A DNA stretch of 64,000 nucleotides from Tupaia tana (lineage: Eukaryota; Chordata; Mammalia; Scandentia; Tupaiidae). The notes beneath the pieces are model-generated. The model searched no databases and had not been told where the DNA came from. It was given only the letters and a program-made list of their open reading frames with translations. Where the stretch lies: the NCBI GenBank assembly GCA_026018925.1, contig JAKSZU010000002.1, positions 51,015,337 to 51,079,336 of the forward strand, read 5' to 3'. This document shows positions 45,873-57,696 of the stretch, one piece after another. How positions within the stretch are numbered: the stretch's first letter is position 1; each line of letters starts with the position of its first letter. The position numbers and the translations under genes are program-made.

Positions 45873-48597
45873 AAGAAACCCTCTATCTGTTGCCTACAGG
45901 AAACACACTTCATGGATAAAGACATACATAGACTGAAAGTGAAGGGTTGGAAAAAGGTTTTCCCTGCAAATGGGAACCAAAAAAGAGCCAGAGTCGTGAT
46001 ACTAATTTCTGACAAAATAGGCTTTGAAACAAAATCTATTTGAAGAGACAAAGAAGGGCACTATTTTGTAGTAAAAGGGTCAATCAATCAAGAAGATATA
46101 ACGCTTATTAATATCTATGCACCTAACACAAGAGCACCCAAATATGTGAAGGAAAGACTGTTAGATCTAAAAGGGGAGATAGACTGCAACACACTAATTG
46201 TTGGAGACCTCAACAGTGCATTATCCCCTCTGGACAGATCATCTAGACAAAAAAATAGGTAAAGAGATAAAGGATCTAAATGATACCATAAATCAAATGG
46301 ACTTAACAGACATCTATAGAACTTTCCATCCAAAAACCACAAAAATACACTTTTTTCTCACCCCTCCATGGAACCTTCTCAAAGATTGACCACATCATAG
46401 GGCACAAAGCAAGCCTCTACAGATTCAAAGGCATAGAAACTATATCCAGCATCTTCTCTGGCCATGATGGAATTAAACTTGAGTTTAATTGCAAGAGAAA
46501 TCCTCAAAAATACTCAAATACATGGAAACTAAATAACCTACTCTGAATGACTCCACAACTACTGAAGAAATAAAGACTGAAATCAAAACATTCATGGAAG
46601 CCAGTGACAACAAGGACACGAGTTTCCATAATCTTTGGGACACTGCTAAAACAGTCATAAGAGAGAAGTTCATAGCAATTAGTGCACATAAGAGGAAGAT
46701 GGAAAGAAGGCAAATGGATCACCTAACATCATGCCTCAGAGAACTGGAAAAGAAACAGCAAAAAAGATCCAAAAAACTCCAGGAGAAAGGAAATAATAAA
46801 GATACAAGCAGAAATAAATGAAATAGAAAATAAATGAACTGTACAGAAAATAAATGAAAGTAAAAGCTGGTTCTCTGAAAAGATAAACAAAATTAATACA
46901 CCACTAGCGAGACTTATTAAGAAGAGAGAAAGGAACCAGGTAAATCATATCTGCAATGAAGCAGGCAAAATAACAACAGACATAGTAGAAGTACAAAACA
47001 TTATTAGAGGAATCTATGAACATCTATATGCCAAAAAACAAGACAATCTGGATGAGATGGACAAATTCCTGGGCACATGTAATCTACCAAGATTGAGCCA
47101 GGAGGATATAGAAAGTCTGAATAGGAACATAACAAGCAAGGAGGTTGAATCAGTAATAAATAACCTCCCAACAAAGAAAAGCCCTGGCCCTGATGACTTG
47201 ACCTTTGAATTCTACAAAACTTTCAAAGAAGAGTTAACCCCCATTCTGCTCAAGTTATTTCTAAATATCCAAAAGGGTGAATCTCTCCCTAATTCATTCT
47301 ATGAAGCCTCTATCACCCTTATCCTCAAAACAGATAAGGACAGGACAAGGAAGGAAAACTATAGACCAATATCCCTGATGAATATAGAGCAAAAATTCTC
47401 AACAAGTTACTAGCAAATCATATCCAACAACTTATAAAAAAGATTATACCACATGATCAGGTAGGCTTTATTCCAGGAATGCAAGGTTGGTTCAACATAC
47501 ACAAGCCCATAAATGTAATACACCACATTAACAGGAAGAAAGATAAAAACCATATGGTCATATCAATTGATGCAGAAAAAGCATTTGATAAGATACAACA
47601 TCCCTTCATGAACAAGACTCTCAGCAAAATCAGCATAGAAGGGTCATTTCTCAACACAATAAAAGCTATCTGTGAAAAACCCACAGCGAACATCATCCTC
47701 AATGGAGAAAAGCTGAAAGCTTTTCCACTAAAAATGGGTACAAGACAAGGATGCCCACTTTCTCCACTCCTTTTCAATATAGTACTGGAAGTCCTTGCCA
47801 GCACATTTAGAAAAGAAGAAAAAAAAAAAGGCATTCAAATAGGAAAAGCAAAGGTGAAACTCTATTTGCAGATGACATGATGATATACATGTCATGGAAC
47901 CAATGGTTTCCATGAAAAAATTTCTAGAAGTAATACATGAATATAGTAAAGTTGTAGGATACAAAATTAATATCCAGAAATTCATAGCATTTCTACATAC
48001 GAACAACAGGCAGACTGAGATAGGACTGAAAAAAGTTATTCCATTTACCATAGCCACAAAAAGTGTAAGATACTTAGGGATAAATCTAGCCAAAGAAGTT
48101 AAAGACCTCCATAAGGAAAACTATGAGAAGATAAAAAAAAGAAATTGAAAATGACACAAAAAAGTGGAAAGATATCCCATGGTCCTGGTTTGGAAGAATA
48201 AATATAATCAAAATGGCAATTCTACCCAAATTAATCTACATATTTAATGCAATGCCAATCAAAGTACCAGATATATTTGTCACAGATCTAGGAAAGACAA
48301 TCATAAAGTTTGTCTGGAATTATAAAAGACTCTGTATTGCCAAAGCAATTCTGTACAAGAAAAGTGGAATGGGTGGCATCTCATGCCCTGACCAAAAAAT
48401 ATACTACAAATCTGTGGTAATCAAAACAGCATGGTATTGGCACAGAAACAGACACATGGACCAGTGGAACAGAATATAGTCCCCAGAAATAAATTCGTAA
48501 ACATACAGTCAACTGATTTTTGACAAGGGGTACCAGTCAATCCAGTGGGAAAAGGAAAACCTCTTCAACAAATGGTACTGGAAAAACTGGATTTCCA

Positions 48598-48847
48598 GGG
48601 ACCAGCAGTTAGCGTAATGGCTATGTCACTGGACTCCCATGTAGTTGACCGTGGTTCGAGTCCCGGACCCGGCGGCTTAAAATCACACCGGGCGCATGTG
48701 CATGCATGCCCAAGATCCCGAGAGGAGAATGGAGGAGAAGGGATTGTGCCGTGGCCATCCCCCCTGGGGAGTGATTTTTCACTTTCTGTCTCTCTGTCTT
48801 TCTGGCGAGAGCACACACCCTATAGCAAAAACCTCTCAAAAAAAACC
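48598..48847 (+). mobile_element. young tRNA-derived SINE, long form, inside L1
   Basis: Full copy with intact promoter-like boxes and an 11-base TSD, CTGGATTTCCA, at 48,587-48,597 and 48,848-48,858. It splits the L1 ORF2 remnant, so it is younger than that L1. Confidence 0.97.
48610..48663 (+). promoter_or_regulatory. internal RNA polymerase III promoter boxes of the SINE
   Basis: TAGCGTAATGG (48,610-48,620) matches an A-box-like element. GGTTCGAGTCC (48,653-48,663) is a perfect B box. The 32-base spacing fits a tRNA-type pol III promoter. This is the best-preserved example among the copies. Activity is inferred, not shown. Confidence 0.7.
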
Positions 48848-50114
48848 CTGGATTTCCACTTGCAGAAAGATGAATCTGATCCTCTACCTCTCACCTCTGA
48901 CAAAAATCAAGTCAAGGTGGCTCAAAGATCTAAATATAAGACCTCAAACTATAAAACTGCTCCTGGAAAACACTGGGGAAACTCTGAAAGACATTAGAGT
49001 AGGGAAAGACTTCTTAAATAAGACCCCCAAAGCACAGTCGATAATCCCCCAAATAGATGAGTGGGGTTACATCAGACTAAGAAGTTTCTGCATGGCAAAA
49101 GACACAGTAATTATTGTGAATCGACAGCCCTCAGAATGGGAAAATATTTTTGTAAACTATGCATCAGGTAAGGAACTGATAACCAGGATTCACAAGTAAC
49201 TCAAGCAGCTGTTCCATAAAAAGATGATCAATCCTATTAAAAGATGGGAGAATGAGTTGAAAAAACCACTCTCTAAAGATGACATACGAATAGCTAAAAG
49301 GCATATGAAAAAATGCTCAACATCCTTCTCTGGTGGGGGGTGGGGGTGTGGTGAAAGGGGAATTCTCTTACACTGCTGGTGGGAATGTAAACTGGTTCAG
49401 TCACTGTGGAGAACAATTTGGAGATTCCTCAAAAATATACAAATAGAACTACCATATGATCTAACAATCCCACTCCTTAGTATCTACCCAAAGGACAAAA
49501 TACTTAGTCGGAAAAGTACTTGCACATCGATGTTTATTGAGGCACTATTCACAATTGCTAAGCCATGGAAACAACCCAAATGCCCACGAACAGATAAATG
49601 GATAGAAAAACTGGCACACATACTCTATGGAATACTATTCAGCCATAAAAAAAAAAAAAAACAAAAAAAAACAAAACCCTGGCTTTTGACAGGAAGTGGA
49701 CGAATATGGAAGATTTACTGCTGAGTGAATCAAGCCAGGCTATGAAGGAGAGGCATTGTATGTCCTCACTTAATATATACCGAGTGTCCGCACTCTATGA
49801 CTGAAACCGATTGACTAAAGAATATAGAAATACAGTATATAGATGTAAATACCAGATACAGTGTGTGTAAAATAGGAGGGTCTGAGGAAGGATATTTAGA
49901 AGAAAAATAGGGAGGTAAAGCAATAATGGGACAAAGAAATGTGGTATTATCTGTTGAAGGTATTTTATAGTTTTATCAGCTGTACTAGGGAAAAATGTTC
50001 ACCTGTTGAAATATCCATTTTGTAAGCCAAATGATAATGTGATTGAATGTATAAAAGAATATAAAATTAAAATAAATAAATAAATAAATAAATAAATAAA
50101 AAAAAAAAAAAAAA

Positions 50115-50511
50115 AGAAGAGGGTTGGGGAGCCATGTCTGGCACTGTGGTTTATGACACTACCTTGGTTGTTGAGTGTAGGGGGACTAAAGCAGGAGGAA
50201 AGTGCAGGGGGGGGGGGTCACAGAGGTCAATTGGAGAGTAGATGTAAAATCTGCCCTAGATGTGGTGACAGGAGGGGTGGACATCAAAGATAAAACTATG
50301 ATTCTGTGAGATGGGGCTGTTATCTCTGGGTCATGTATAATTAGGCTCCTCTCTATTCCTTCTGCTCTAAAAGCCAAGAATTCTTTCAACAGCTCTGATT
50401 AAAAGTTGTTGGACTGCTTGAGTTCCCTGTATCTGCCAGTTATCAAACCTTTATCTATTGATGTATATTGTAATATCCATGATTTGATTATCACCACATC
50501 CATGCGTTGAA
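50115..50511. other. non-coding stretch, no gene recognised
   Basis: No gene or repeat recognised. A G-run of ten lies near 50,208-50,217. Confidence 0.5.
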
Positions 50512-50530
50512 AAACCATATTACATGCCAT

Positions 50531-50800
50531 GGGAACCAGCAGTTAGTGTAATGGCTATGTCACTGGACTCCCACGTAGTCGACCGCAGTTCACATCCTGG
50601 ACCCGGTGGCTTAAAACTCACGCCTGGCGCGTGTGCGTGCGTGCCCAAGATCCCGAGAGGAGAATGGAGGAGAAGGGATTGCGGCGTGACCATCCCCCCT
50701 GGGGGGTGATTTCTTGCTTTCTGTCTCTATGTCTCTCTCTGTCTGTCTGGCGAGCGCATGCACCCTATAGCAAAAACCTCTCAAAAAAAAAACCAAAACA
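50531..50800 (+). mobile_element. young tRNA-derived SINE, long form
   Basis: Full copy with a 19-base perfect TSD at 50,512-50,530 and 50,801-50,819 (starting AAACCATATTACATG). This is the longest TSD seen in the window, which marks a recent insertion. Confidence 0.97.
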
Positions 50801-51023
50801 AAACCATATTACATGCCATAAAGACTTATGACAACTAAATGTAACTGAGAAGAAAAAAAAAGCTGTCGGGTCCTGCTGAGGCTCTCAGAAGGGAATTCTG
50901 ACCTTCACTAGGGCTGAGATTCACCATGCTGACTGCTGCGGATTAGTTTCCTTAGCAGCAATAAAAAAACACTCAGCCCACCTGTGCCCTCACCCCGGCA
51001 CCTCAATCAGAACCTCTGCTTGG

Positions 51024-51275
51024 GAGCCCAGCCTAGATGGTGCAGTTTGCAGTGTATGGGACTGCAGTGCTGGAAGCCACATGGCTGACTGTGGTTCAGA
51101 TCCCCAGGCTGCCCTGAAACAGGATGTACACACACATGGGCACCCAAGATCCTGAGCTACTACAGGACTAAGGAAAAGGGATTGTATGCAATGGGGTCCT
51201 ATCAACGCTGCTTTCTCCCTCTCTCTTATGTGCACCCGCATGCTATTCTAATAAAATAAAATGAATTTTAAAAAG
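51024..51275 (+). mobile_element. older tRNA-derived SINE relative
   Basis: CCCAGCCTAGATGGTGCAG head, GGTTCAGATCCCC at the B box, GATCCTGAGCTACTAC body, and ATAAAATAAAATG tail. Long form of an older subfamily. Confidence 0.75.
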
Positions 51276-51629
51276 AACCTCTGGGTGGGCACTGGACAGA
51301 GATAGGTTTTGAAGCTCCCCAAGTGGTTCTCCTGTGCAGCCAGGATTGAGTACAGAGAGACAAGGGCCGATGCTTCATCTCAGGAGGTAGCACTGGACTA
51401 AAGCTCCATGCCTTAGCCTTATACCTTCAGTTCTCTTATTTTAGTCAGAACAACCATCAAAATCCCTCAAATATCGGGAGGCATTCTTTTTATTTTTTTT
51501 CTCTCCAGTTATAGATATCATACATGTTATTATCAACAGACAGTTTTCCATTTCTGTGTCCCTTAAATGTCTTATCTCTCTATTTTTCTCCTTGATTCCC
51601 TTCCTTTTTCTTGGGAGGCATTCTTTAGT

Positions 51630-52175
51630 AGTTCACCCCAGCCATCATGACACTCATTGGTATCTACCCAACAACTGTTGTCCCTTCTTTTTTGCTGAAC
51701 GGATCTTTAGTTCACGTTGTGGCAGCAAAATGCTCAGAGAAAGTGATCTCCTCCCTGAAAACCCAGGGATCGAGCTTTGATTGAGCCAAATCAGTCATAG
51801 TGAGAGTAACCCCATTTATCTCCTCTGGGGACTGGCATGTGGGCATGTGACACAGATCTGGCCAATGAGATATAAGGAGAACGAGACCAAGGGACTTCTG
51901 GGAAATTTTGCCCTCTAGAGAAGGTCTTTCCCCTTCTCCCTCTTCCCTTATTTTTGACACTGTCATATGAGAATACACATCTCAGGATTGCCACAGCAGT
52001 CTCGTGACCATGAGGGAAGGCATGTGTGACACCCCTTGATCCCTGAGCTACTGAACAAACCTGAAGCAGCCCACCTCCAGATTTATTGTTAAACCAAACA
52101 ATATATGCCCCTGGTGTTTAATGGTATTTTGATGCAGCCCAGGGTTCTGATAGATACAGGCATGCATGCTCACCT
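51630..52175 (+). repeat. ancient interspersed repeat, family unnamed
   Basis: GGCCAATGAGATATAAGGAGAA, GGGACTTCTGGGAAA, CTCGTGACCATGAGGG, GAGCTACTGAACAAACC and CCTCCAGATTTATTGTTA follow an old mammalian repeat consensus in order (LTR or DNA-transposon relic). I cannot name it safely. Confidence 0.5.
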
Positions 52176-52179
52176 AGTA

Positions 52180-52898
52180 ATATCTCATGGGTGAGTTGGA
52201 CAGCAACAACAGAAAGATAGTTTCTGATGGTCTTAGTGGGTCTTTTTTAACTTATGGGAGGTACTTCAGTGGTTTAGGATGAATCAATTCAGAGCCAGTC
52301 CTACTGACTCAAACCCTAACAACTAGAATCCCCTGCCCACCAATGAAACTTGTAGTTAGAGACTCTTTGTAATCAGTTGGTAATTAAATGAACCCTCACT
52401 CATTAGCATCCCTGCTAACAACTTGACTGGGCCTGGGGTGGTGGATGTGGTGAGAATGATATGCTGAAAAAAAAATAATACATGAGGTGCACAGGTAACA
52501 ACTGAGCCCCAGTAAATGGAGGATTTTCCTATAACTTTCAACTGATATATAGTAAGACAATTCCATAGTCTTGTGTCTATCCAGTTTTATAAAGTCAGTT
52601 AGTTTTCATTGCATTGTAAATTTGCACCAAGTTACATTTTAATGTGTTTGTGCCTTTAAATTTATACGCAAAGATTTCATGAGCTATCAATTTGATGAAC
52701 TCTTCAGAGAGATTGCATGATAAATATAATTAGAGCACCCAGATTCCATATCGATGAAAGCAGAAAGTGTGCTGAAGTGAATATTAGAATTCTAAATTGG
52801 TAACTTTTATTCCATACCAGAAGCAATTTTGTTCCCTATGAGCCACATATCTGTTATAGTCATAAAAATCATCAGGGGCCAGGGGACTGTAAACATTA
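52180..52898. other. non-coding stretch, no gene recognised
   Basis: AT-rich, without coding or clear repeat identity. Confidence 0.5.
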
Positions 52899-52911
52899 AA
52901 GAAGTATTCAT

Positions 52912-53154
52912 GTAGGGCCAGCAGGGAGATTTCACATGGCAGACTCTGTAGTTCAAGTCCCAGACCTGGCAGCTTGAAAAACATGCCAGGCATGTGTGCA
53001 TGCATGTCCAAAATCTCAAGGGGAGAATGGAGGAGAAGGGATTGTAGCATGGCCATCTTCTTTGGGGTGGTGTTGGCAAGGAATTTCTCACTTTCCCTGT
53101 CTACATCTCTGCTGAGTGCACATGCCATATAGTAGAGATGTTTTTAATAAAAGG
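52912..53154 (+). mobile_element. tRNA-derived SINE with shortened head
   Basis: GGGCCAGCAGG passes straight to GAGATTTCACATGGCAG, so the A-box part of the head is missing. The B box GTTCAAGTCCCAG and the long-form body remain. A 13-base TSD (AAGAAGTATTCAT) lies at 52,899-52,911 and 53,155-53,167. Confidence 0.93.
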
Positions 53155-53167
53155 AAGAAGTATTCAT

Positions 53168-53622
53168 TTAACCTGTATCTTTTGAAAATACCACTAGTAA
53201 ATGAATCAAGATGAGCTAAAGATATTAGATATGATGTATGTGTGATGTAAACTACAATATAAACTGTAAAATACACTAGTACAGGTGAAAAGCATCATTA
53301 TTTTGTTGTATTTTTGTATCCAAGCATGTAGAAGATTATATCATTACAATCTACTGCCTATATAATCCTCACCTTAACTCAAAATCCAGAAATTCAACCG
53401 GTATTTTCAGGTGAATGTAGGTTCTTAAGTTCCTCCTGATCCTGGGTATATGCTGGGAAAACTGAGAGGAGAAAATAAAAAGTATATCTTAACAGCTCCA
53501 GCAGTCTAGGAAATACCTCTCAGTGTTATGGACAGGAAGCCTCAGTCTGACAAATTGTATTTATCCATGAACAGTGGTGGGACGGCATGCAGGATGTGGG
53601 CATCAAGAGCATCAGTTAGTTT
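53168..53622. other. non-coding stretch, no gene recognised
   Basis: No gene or repeat recognised. Confidence 0.5.
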
Positions 53623-53625
53623 TTT

Positions 53626-53805
53626 GGGGGCTGGCAGGTGGCAAGGTGGTTAAAATGCTGGATTCTCACATGGCTAACTGCGGTTCAAGTCCTGGACCTG
53701 GTGGCTTGTTTTCTTACTTTCCCTTTCTCTCTGTCGCTGTCTCTCTCTGGTCAAATTAAAAAAAAAAAATAACAAATTAAATAAATAAATAATTTTTTTA
53801 AACAA
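53626..53805 (+). mobile_element. tRNA-derived SINE, short form
   Basis: GGGGGCTGGCAGGTGGCAAGG head, GGTTCAAGTCCTGG B box, CT-rich stretch, GGTCAAATTAAAAAAAAAAA tail with AAATAAATAAAT. Confidence 0.92.
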
Positions 53806-53817
53806 AGGACACCAGGT

Positions 53818-53960
53818 CCTAACTGTCACTGTGGGCAGGTCACTTAACCTCACCGAAACTCAGTTTTCTCCACTCACAAATCAGGATAATAGTTTCTCAG
53901 CTATTTCTCAGGCTTATTTTAAACTCTGGATGGAAAAATAGAAATGAAATGTTTCAGTGG
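53818..53960 (+). repeat. MIR-type old SINE
   Basis: ACTGTGGGCAGGTCACTTAACC, ACTCAGTTTTCTCC and CAGGATAATAG follow the MIR core in the plus orientation. Confidence 0.8.
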
Positions 53961-53969
53961 CCAAATGTA

Positions 53970-54143
53970 ACTGGGCACACAGGAAAGGTCTGGATTCATG
54001 TTCTAAGGTCTCTCTGTACATGCCTGGGGGTGTGTGAGCCTATGCATGCCCATTGTTGAGGCTAGGAGTGGATCATAGCATGGAGATGCTGTTGCGGGTG
54101 CCTACCTCTCTCTGTTATAGAAGACGTAAATGGATAAATTTTT
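53970..54143 (+). mobile_element. older tRNA-derived SINE relative, headless
   Basis: CTGTACATGCCTGGGGGTG, GCATGGAGATGCTGTTGCGGG, a short CT stretch and an AATGGATAAA end match the older subfamily (compare 15,606). The head is missing or unreadable. Confidence 0.5.
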
Positions 54144-54154
54144 TGAAAATGTTC

Positions 54155-54330
54155 TGAACTGGCCCTGCAGCCTAGTGGTTAAGAGACCTGGACCCCACAT
54201 AGCCAACCATGGTTTGAATCCCAGCCCCAGTGGCTTAAAAAACACTCCACATGTGCATGCAGCCCAAAGTCCTGAAGGGATGGAGAAAAAGAGATTGTAA
54301 TATGACTGTGTCCCATTGGGAGGTGCTTTA

Positions 54331-54365
<35 letters not shown>

Positions 54366-54405
54366 GCAAGCACATATGCCCTCTGCCAATTCAAAGATTG
54401 TTCCA
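54155..54405 (+). mobile_element. tRNA-derived SINE, older subfamily
   Basis: ACTGGCCCTGCAGCCTAGTGG head, GGTTTGAATCCCAGCCCC B box, GTCCCATTGGGAGGTGC body, a long CT run (54,334-54,364), and CTCTGCCAATTC end. It is close in type to 31,914. Confidence 0.85.
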
Positions 54406-54419
54406 AATGAACATGATTG

Positions 54420-54890
54420 GGAACTATAAAGTATTTTATAAATGTTGGATATTTAGAATTAATATTTTATCTCCCTTTTTAATGTAGGGGTTATGAAACA
54501 TGTCAACAATTTTATGTTTCTAAAATAATTCCATTATGAAGCTCAACTATGTTAAATTCTAAATGCTAACTAGCCATCAGATCACCATGGAGAAACATCC
54601 AGATCAGTTTACTTGCCATTGTTGTAATAACATAAATAATTTCTCAGATAAGGTCCTTCAGTGAGATAAACTGTACAGCATTATTGCTTCAAATAATCGC
54701 TTCCTATAATTCTGCCCTTGGCATTCTTTTCAATCGTCCTACCTTACCTGGCATACATTTCCTGGCTGCTTGAGCTGGCCTGCTTCAGGTTCTAACAGTG
54801 TGCTTATGAGGTTGTTTTAGACCAAGCTCCTAAGGTGCAAGACCATACCTTGTAATTGGCTCTGCAACAGGTTTGTAAGCTGACATCTTA
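54420..54890. other. non-coding stretch, no gene recognised
   Basis: No coding or repeat identity seen. Confidence 0.5.
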
Positions 54891-54892
54891 TT

Positions 54893-54958
54893 GGATCATC
54901 AGAAAAGTCATGCTGTGTTTTTCGATGCAAAAATGCATCATGACTTTTCTGATGATTC
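54893..54958. repeat. near-perfect palindrome, probable fold-back DNA element
   Basis: The left arm ATCATCAGAAAAGTCATG pairs with the right arm CATGACTTTTCTGATGAT. The spacer carries GATGCAAAAATGCATC, itself palindromic. A related half copy lies at 38,486-38,535. This combination suggests a MITE or the terminal repeat of a mariner-like transposon. The structure is seen directly; the family is inferred. Confidence 0.7.
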
Positions 54959-54959
54959 A

Positions 54960-55540
54960 TTGTATCAGTTCCAAGTGAAGATGAGACAATCTCCATGGGG
55001 CAAGTTACAAAGGAACATACAGACCCCCGCCACAATTCTGGACCCCTCTCCCAGACTGAGGCTCACAATAAGGGGTCAGAAAGTAGAGGGAGAGAATGAG
55101 GAAATTTCTTTGGAGAAAGAAGCATGAGAAGCAACCTCCTTTATCTCAACCCAGTGAGAGGAGCTTCCCAGGGGAAGGGCTGCCGAGACTGCAGTCAGGT
55201 GGCCAGAGAACGGAGATTGCCTCACTCCTTGGAGAGCTAACTTCCATCCTCCAGGGGGCTACACTGGGATAGGCCCACGCTCCCTGAGTCATTAGGGCAG
55301 CAGATGTGTGGGGTTTCCCTTGGGGCCCATGTCAAGGGGTGGTGGAAGCTGTAATGAACCTTGGACTTCTAGAGATAGGAAAGGAATCACAAGCACCCAG
55401 CAGAATAGCACTGTATCTACTTTTGTCAAGAGTCCCTAGGAGAGAGATTCCCTCCCACAAGGGGAAACTCTAAAGGACCCAGGAAAGACCCACTTGAATC
55501 TTAAATTGTAACCATAGGTCAGCATAGTCAGCTAGAAGGG
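54960..55540. other. non-coding stretch, no gene recognised
   Basis: Purine-rich, no gene recognised. The first part may belong to the same element as the palindrome, but no boundary could be set. Confidence 0.4.
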
Positions 55541-55626
55541 ATGATGGCTTGTTTGGATCCTGTCAAAGATGCTTTCTCTCTATTTCTCTTATGTGTGTAC
55601 ACACGCTATCATTAAAAAAAAAAAAA
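55541..55626 (+). mobile_element. older tRNA-derived SINE relative, 3' end only
   Basis: GATGATGGCTTGTTTGGATCC, a CT-rich stretch, ACACGCTATCATT and an A14-type tail correspond to the 3' part of the older subfamily. No head is present. Confidence 0.6.
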
Positions 55627-55719
55627 GTAGAAGTCATTCAACTTCAGGACAAATGTTCCAACTCCTTGCCTCTTTTTTTTTTTGCTCTTCTTTGTCCACT
55701 TTGACCCAAGCTGGGTCTT

Positions 55720-55979
55720 TTTTTTCCCCCTGAGATGTTTTTGCTATAGGGTATGTGCGCGTGCCAGAAAGACAGAGAAAGAGAGACAGAAAATGAGAAA
55801 TCACCCCCCAGGGGGGATGGCCACACCGCAATCCCTTCTCCTCCATTTTCCTCTCGGGATCTTGGGCATGCACGCACACGTGCCCAGCATGAGTTGAAGC
55901 CTCCGGGTCCAGGACTCGAACCACAGTCAACTACATGGGAGTCCAGCAACGCAGCCATTACGGCATCTGCTGGTCCCCC
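55720..55979 (-). mobile_element. young tRNA-derived SINE, long form
   Basis: Full minus-strand copy from the T-run to CTGCTGGTCCCC. A 12-base TSD (AAGCTGGGTCTT) lies at 55,708-55,719 and 55,980-55,991. Confidence 0.96.
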
Positions 55980-55991
55980 AAGCTGGGTCTT

Positions 55992-56285
55992 AAACGGCCT
56001 CTAGGTAATAGGGAAGTGTGACCCTAAGCCAACTGGATCCCTCTGGGAAGGCAAACTACAGATGTTAAGCCTGAGGTAGGGATAGGGGGAAAAGACCTAC
56101 TTTTAAATAAAGTCCAATGCATTTATTTTTATCTTGCACCCAATATTATAATTTCAAAACAAAACTCTGGTTGAGACTTAGCTACCATAGGACTATTGGT
56201 GACCTAAAAGTGAGCAGAAAATTCAAGGGCTCCACCCAGTTTTCTATCTGGGGAAAGGAGAAACTAATTAGCACTGAATACAGTG
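55992..56285. other. non-coding stretch, no gene recognised
   Basis: No gene or repeat recognised. Confidence 0.5.
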
Positions 56286-56475
56286 GGAAATGGCAGCCAG
56301 GGGGCCCAGCTGCTGTAGCCCTGCTGGACACTGCTGCTTGGCAGACCAGGGCTACCCAGGAGGCCCAGGTTCCATTCCTGGCCCACCCTAAAACACCAGG
56401 CATGCACCTGTGGTCCCAGCTACTGCTGAGGCAGGAGGACTGCAACACAACTGGGCCGTATTTAAAACACTAACC
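56286..56475 (+). mobile_element. tRNA/7SL composite SINE, single 7SL-like unit
   Basis: A tRNA-like head with GGTTCCATTCCTGGCCC near 56,368 is followed by ACCAGGCATGCACCTGTGG, TCCCAGCTACTGCTGAGGCA and GGAGGACTGC, which is Alu/B1-like. The 7SL-like unit is shortened. It supports the tRNA-then-7SL order seen at 27,507. Confidence 0.72.
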
Positions 56476-57555
56476 CCCCCATACACACACACATGCACAC
56501 ATGGCAGTGACACCAAAATAAAGTCAGATTTGATCACATCTCACAGGTCGTGAATTCAAAAGACTAGTTATGGTTTTATTTGAAACAGGTAAAGGTCTCT
56601 GCACAATGGAGGCCAGTGGCTGTAAATGGGACTTATTGATATAACAATTCATGTCAAGTCCTTTGAAAATACAAATATTTCATTTAAGGTCCTAAAATTA
56701 CCAAATCAACTAATGAGTATTTATTATCTGCTGTGAAATCCTGATGGTGCTTTGAAGAATACTTCCTTTAGTTCAGATGAGTACTATTTCCAACCTAGCA
56801 CAATGCCTTACACAGAGTATGTGCTCAAAAATATTTTCAACTTAATTATTCTTTACAAGATACTTAGCACCAAGGGACGTGGCATTTCTCCAATGTTGAC
56901 AACAACACTTCTGCTGAAAAATCCTCATATTTGTAACACGTGGTACAAACCTGAACGGAGAGTGATTATGGTCTCAGTTGTATTTAACACTGTAAAGTGT
57001 TGCTGAACAGTCCAATAGAGAACAGAATTTAAACTAGAAACATATAAATGGGGTTCTTTCACCGTTCAACTATGATAACTCAGTACGAACAAAAAATGAT
57101 GGGTCGTGGACCAGGCGGCTTGAATCTCGCTCTGCCCCTCCCTCGTTCTGCTCCTGTGAATGGGGACCCAGGCTGCCTACCTCAGAGACCCCGGGGGCGC
57201 TCTGAGAGATTAAGATCCCTGAATATCCTTTGTAAACTCTGAAGTGCGGAACAAGTGCAAGGCCTTAATAATAGCAAGCAGTTGATCAAACGTTGATTGC
57301 CACGTGCATAGCACGATAGTCTATTTTCTTGTTCAGCCCGAGACCTAGCTAGGTACTTCTATTGTATTTTTCTGCACCTTCTATAAGAGACCACGGAGAG
57401 GTTAAGCAACTGGTTACAGATTGCAAAGCTTCAATCGGTCTGAACCAATAAGCCTGACTTTGACTCCCGAACTTTAAGCTGCAGTCCTGCCTAGTTATTA
57501 GCGCATCTGAGATTTCGCAGGTGCTCAACAAACGCGAATCGGTCAATTGCCCATT
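56476..57555. other. non-coding stretch upstream of the CpG island
   Basis: No gene recognised. A tail-like phrase near 56,795-56,845 (TATGTGCTCAAAAATATTTTC) may be an old MIR or L2 end. Confidence 0.45.
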
Positions 57556-57696
57556 TAGAAGGGACGGGCTCCCCACCAGGCCTCTCTTACGCGGAGCTCC
57601 AGCCTCTTCTCTCCCTTTACCGCGTCCTCGCAAGCCCCGCCTCCGCCCTCGCAGGCTCCGCCCAGCTCCCCTTGCCCCACCACACCTCGGCACTTC

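Larger units (their letters stand above)
45733..49723 (+). pseudogene. L1 ORF2 protein remnant (endonuclease and reverse transcriptase)
   Basis: ORF2p nicks target DNA and reverse-transcribes RNA. The endonuclease part starts near 45,770 (VNGLNSPIKRHRLAEW). It is followed by a 30-A run at 45,841-45,870 and several stops. The reverse-transcriptase part includes [15 protein letters not shown] (47,057-47,413), [25 protein letters not shown] and [14 protein letters not shown] (47,479-47,880). A frameshift just before about 47,863 puts the catalytic FADD-type box out of frame. The C-terminal part continues at 48,213-48,479, is split by a SINE, and resumes to about 49,723. Multiple stops and shifts make it dead. 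Confidence 0.94.
45050..50114 (+). mobile_element. L1 LINE, 5'-truncated, relatively young
   Basis: One plus-strand L1 of about 5.05 kb that lacks the 5' UTR and the first part of ORF1. It contains ORF1 and ORF2 remnants, a 3' UTR and an AAATAAATAAAT/A-rich tail ending near 50,114. A candidate 9-base TSD, AGAAGAGGG, occurs at 45,041-45,049 and 50,115-50,123. Reading frames are broken but long segments remain alignable by eye, so it is much younger than the L1 at 25,800. A SINE interrupts it at 48,598-48,847. Confidence 0.95.

Noticed and set aside
48598-48700. tRNA-like sequences with perfect B boxes as possible tRNA genes
   Set aside because: Each is the head of a SINE. Acceptor-stem and anticodon-arm pairing is not convincing, and a SINE body follows every one.
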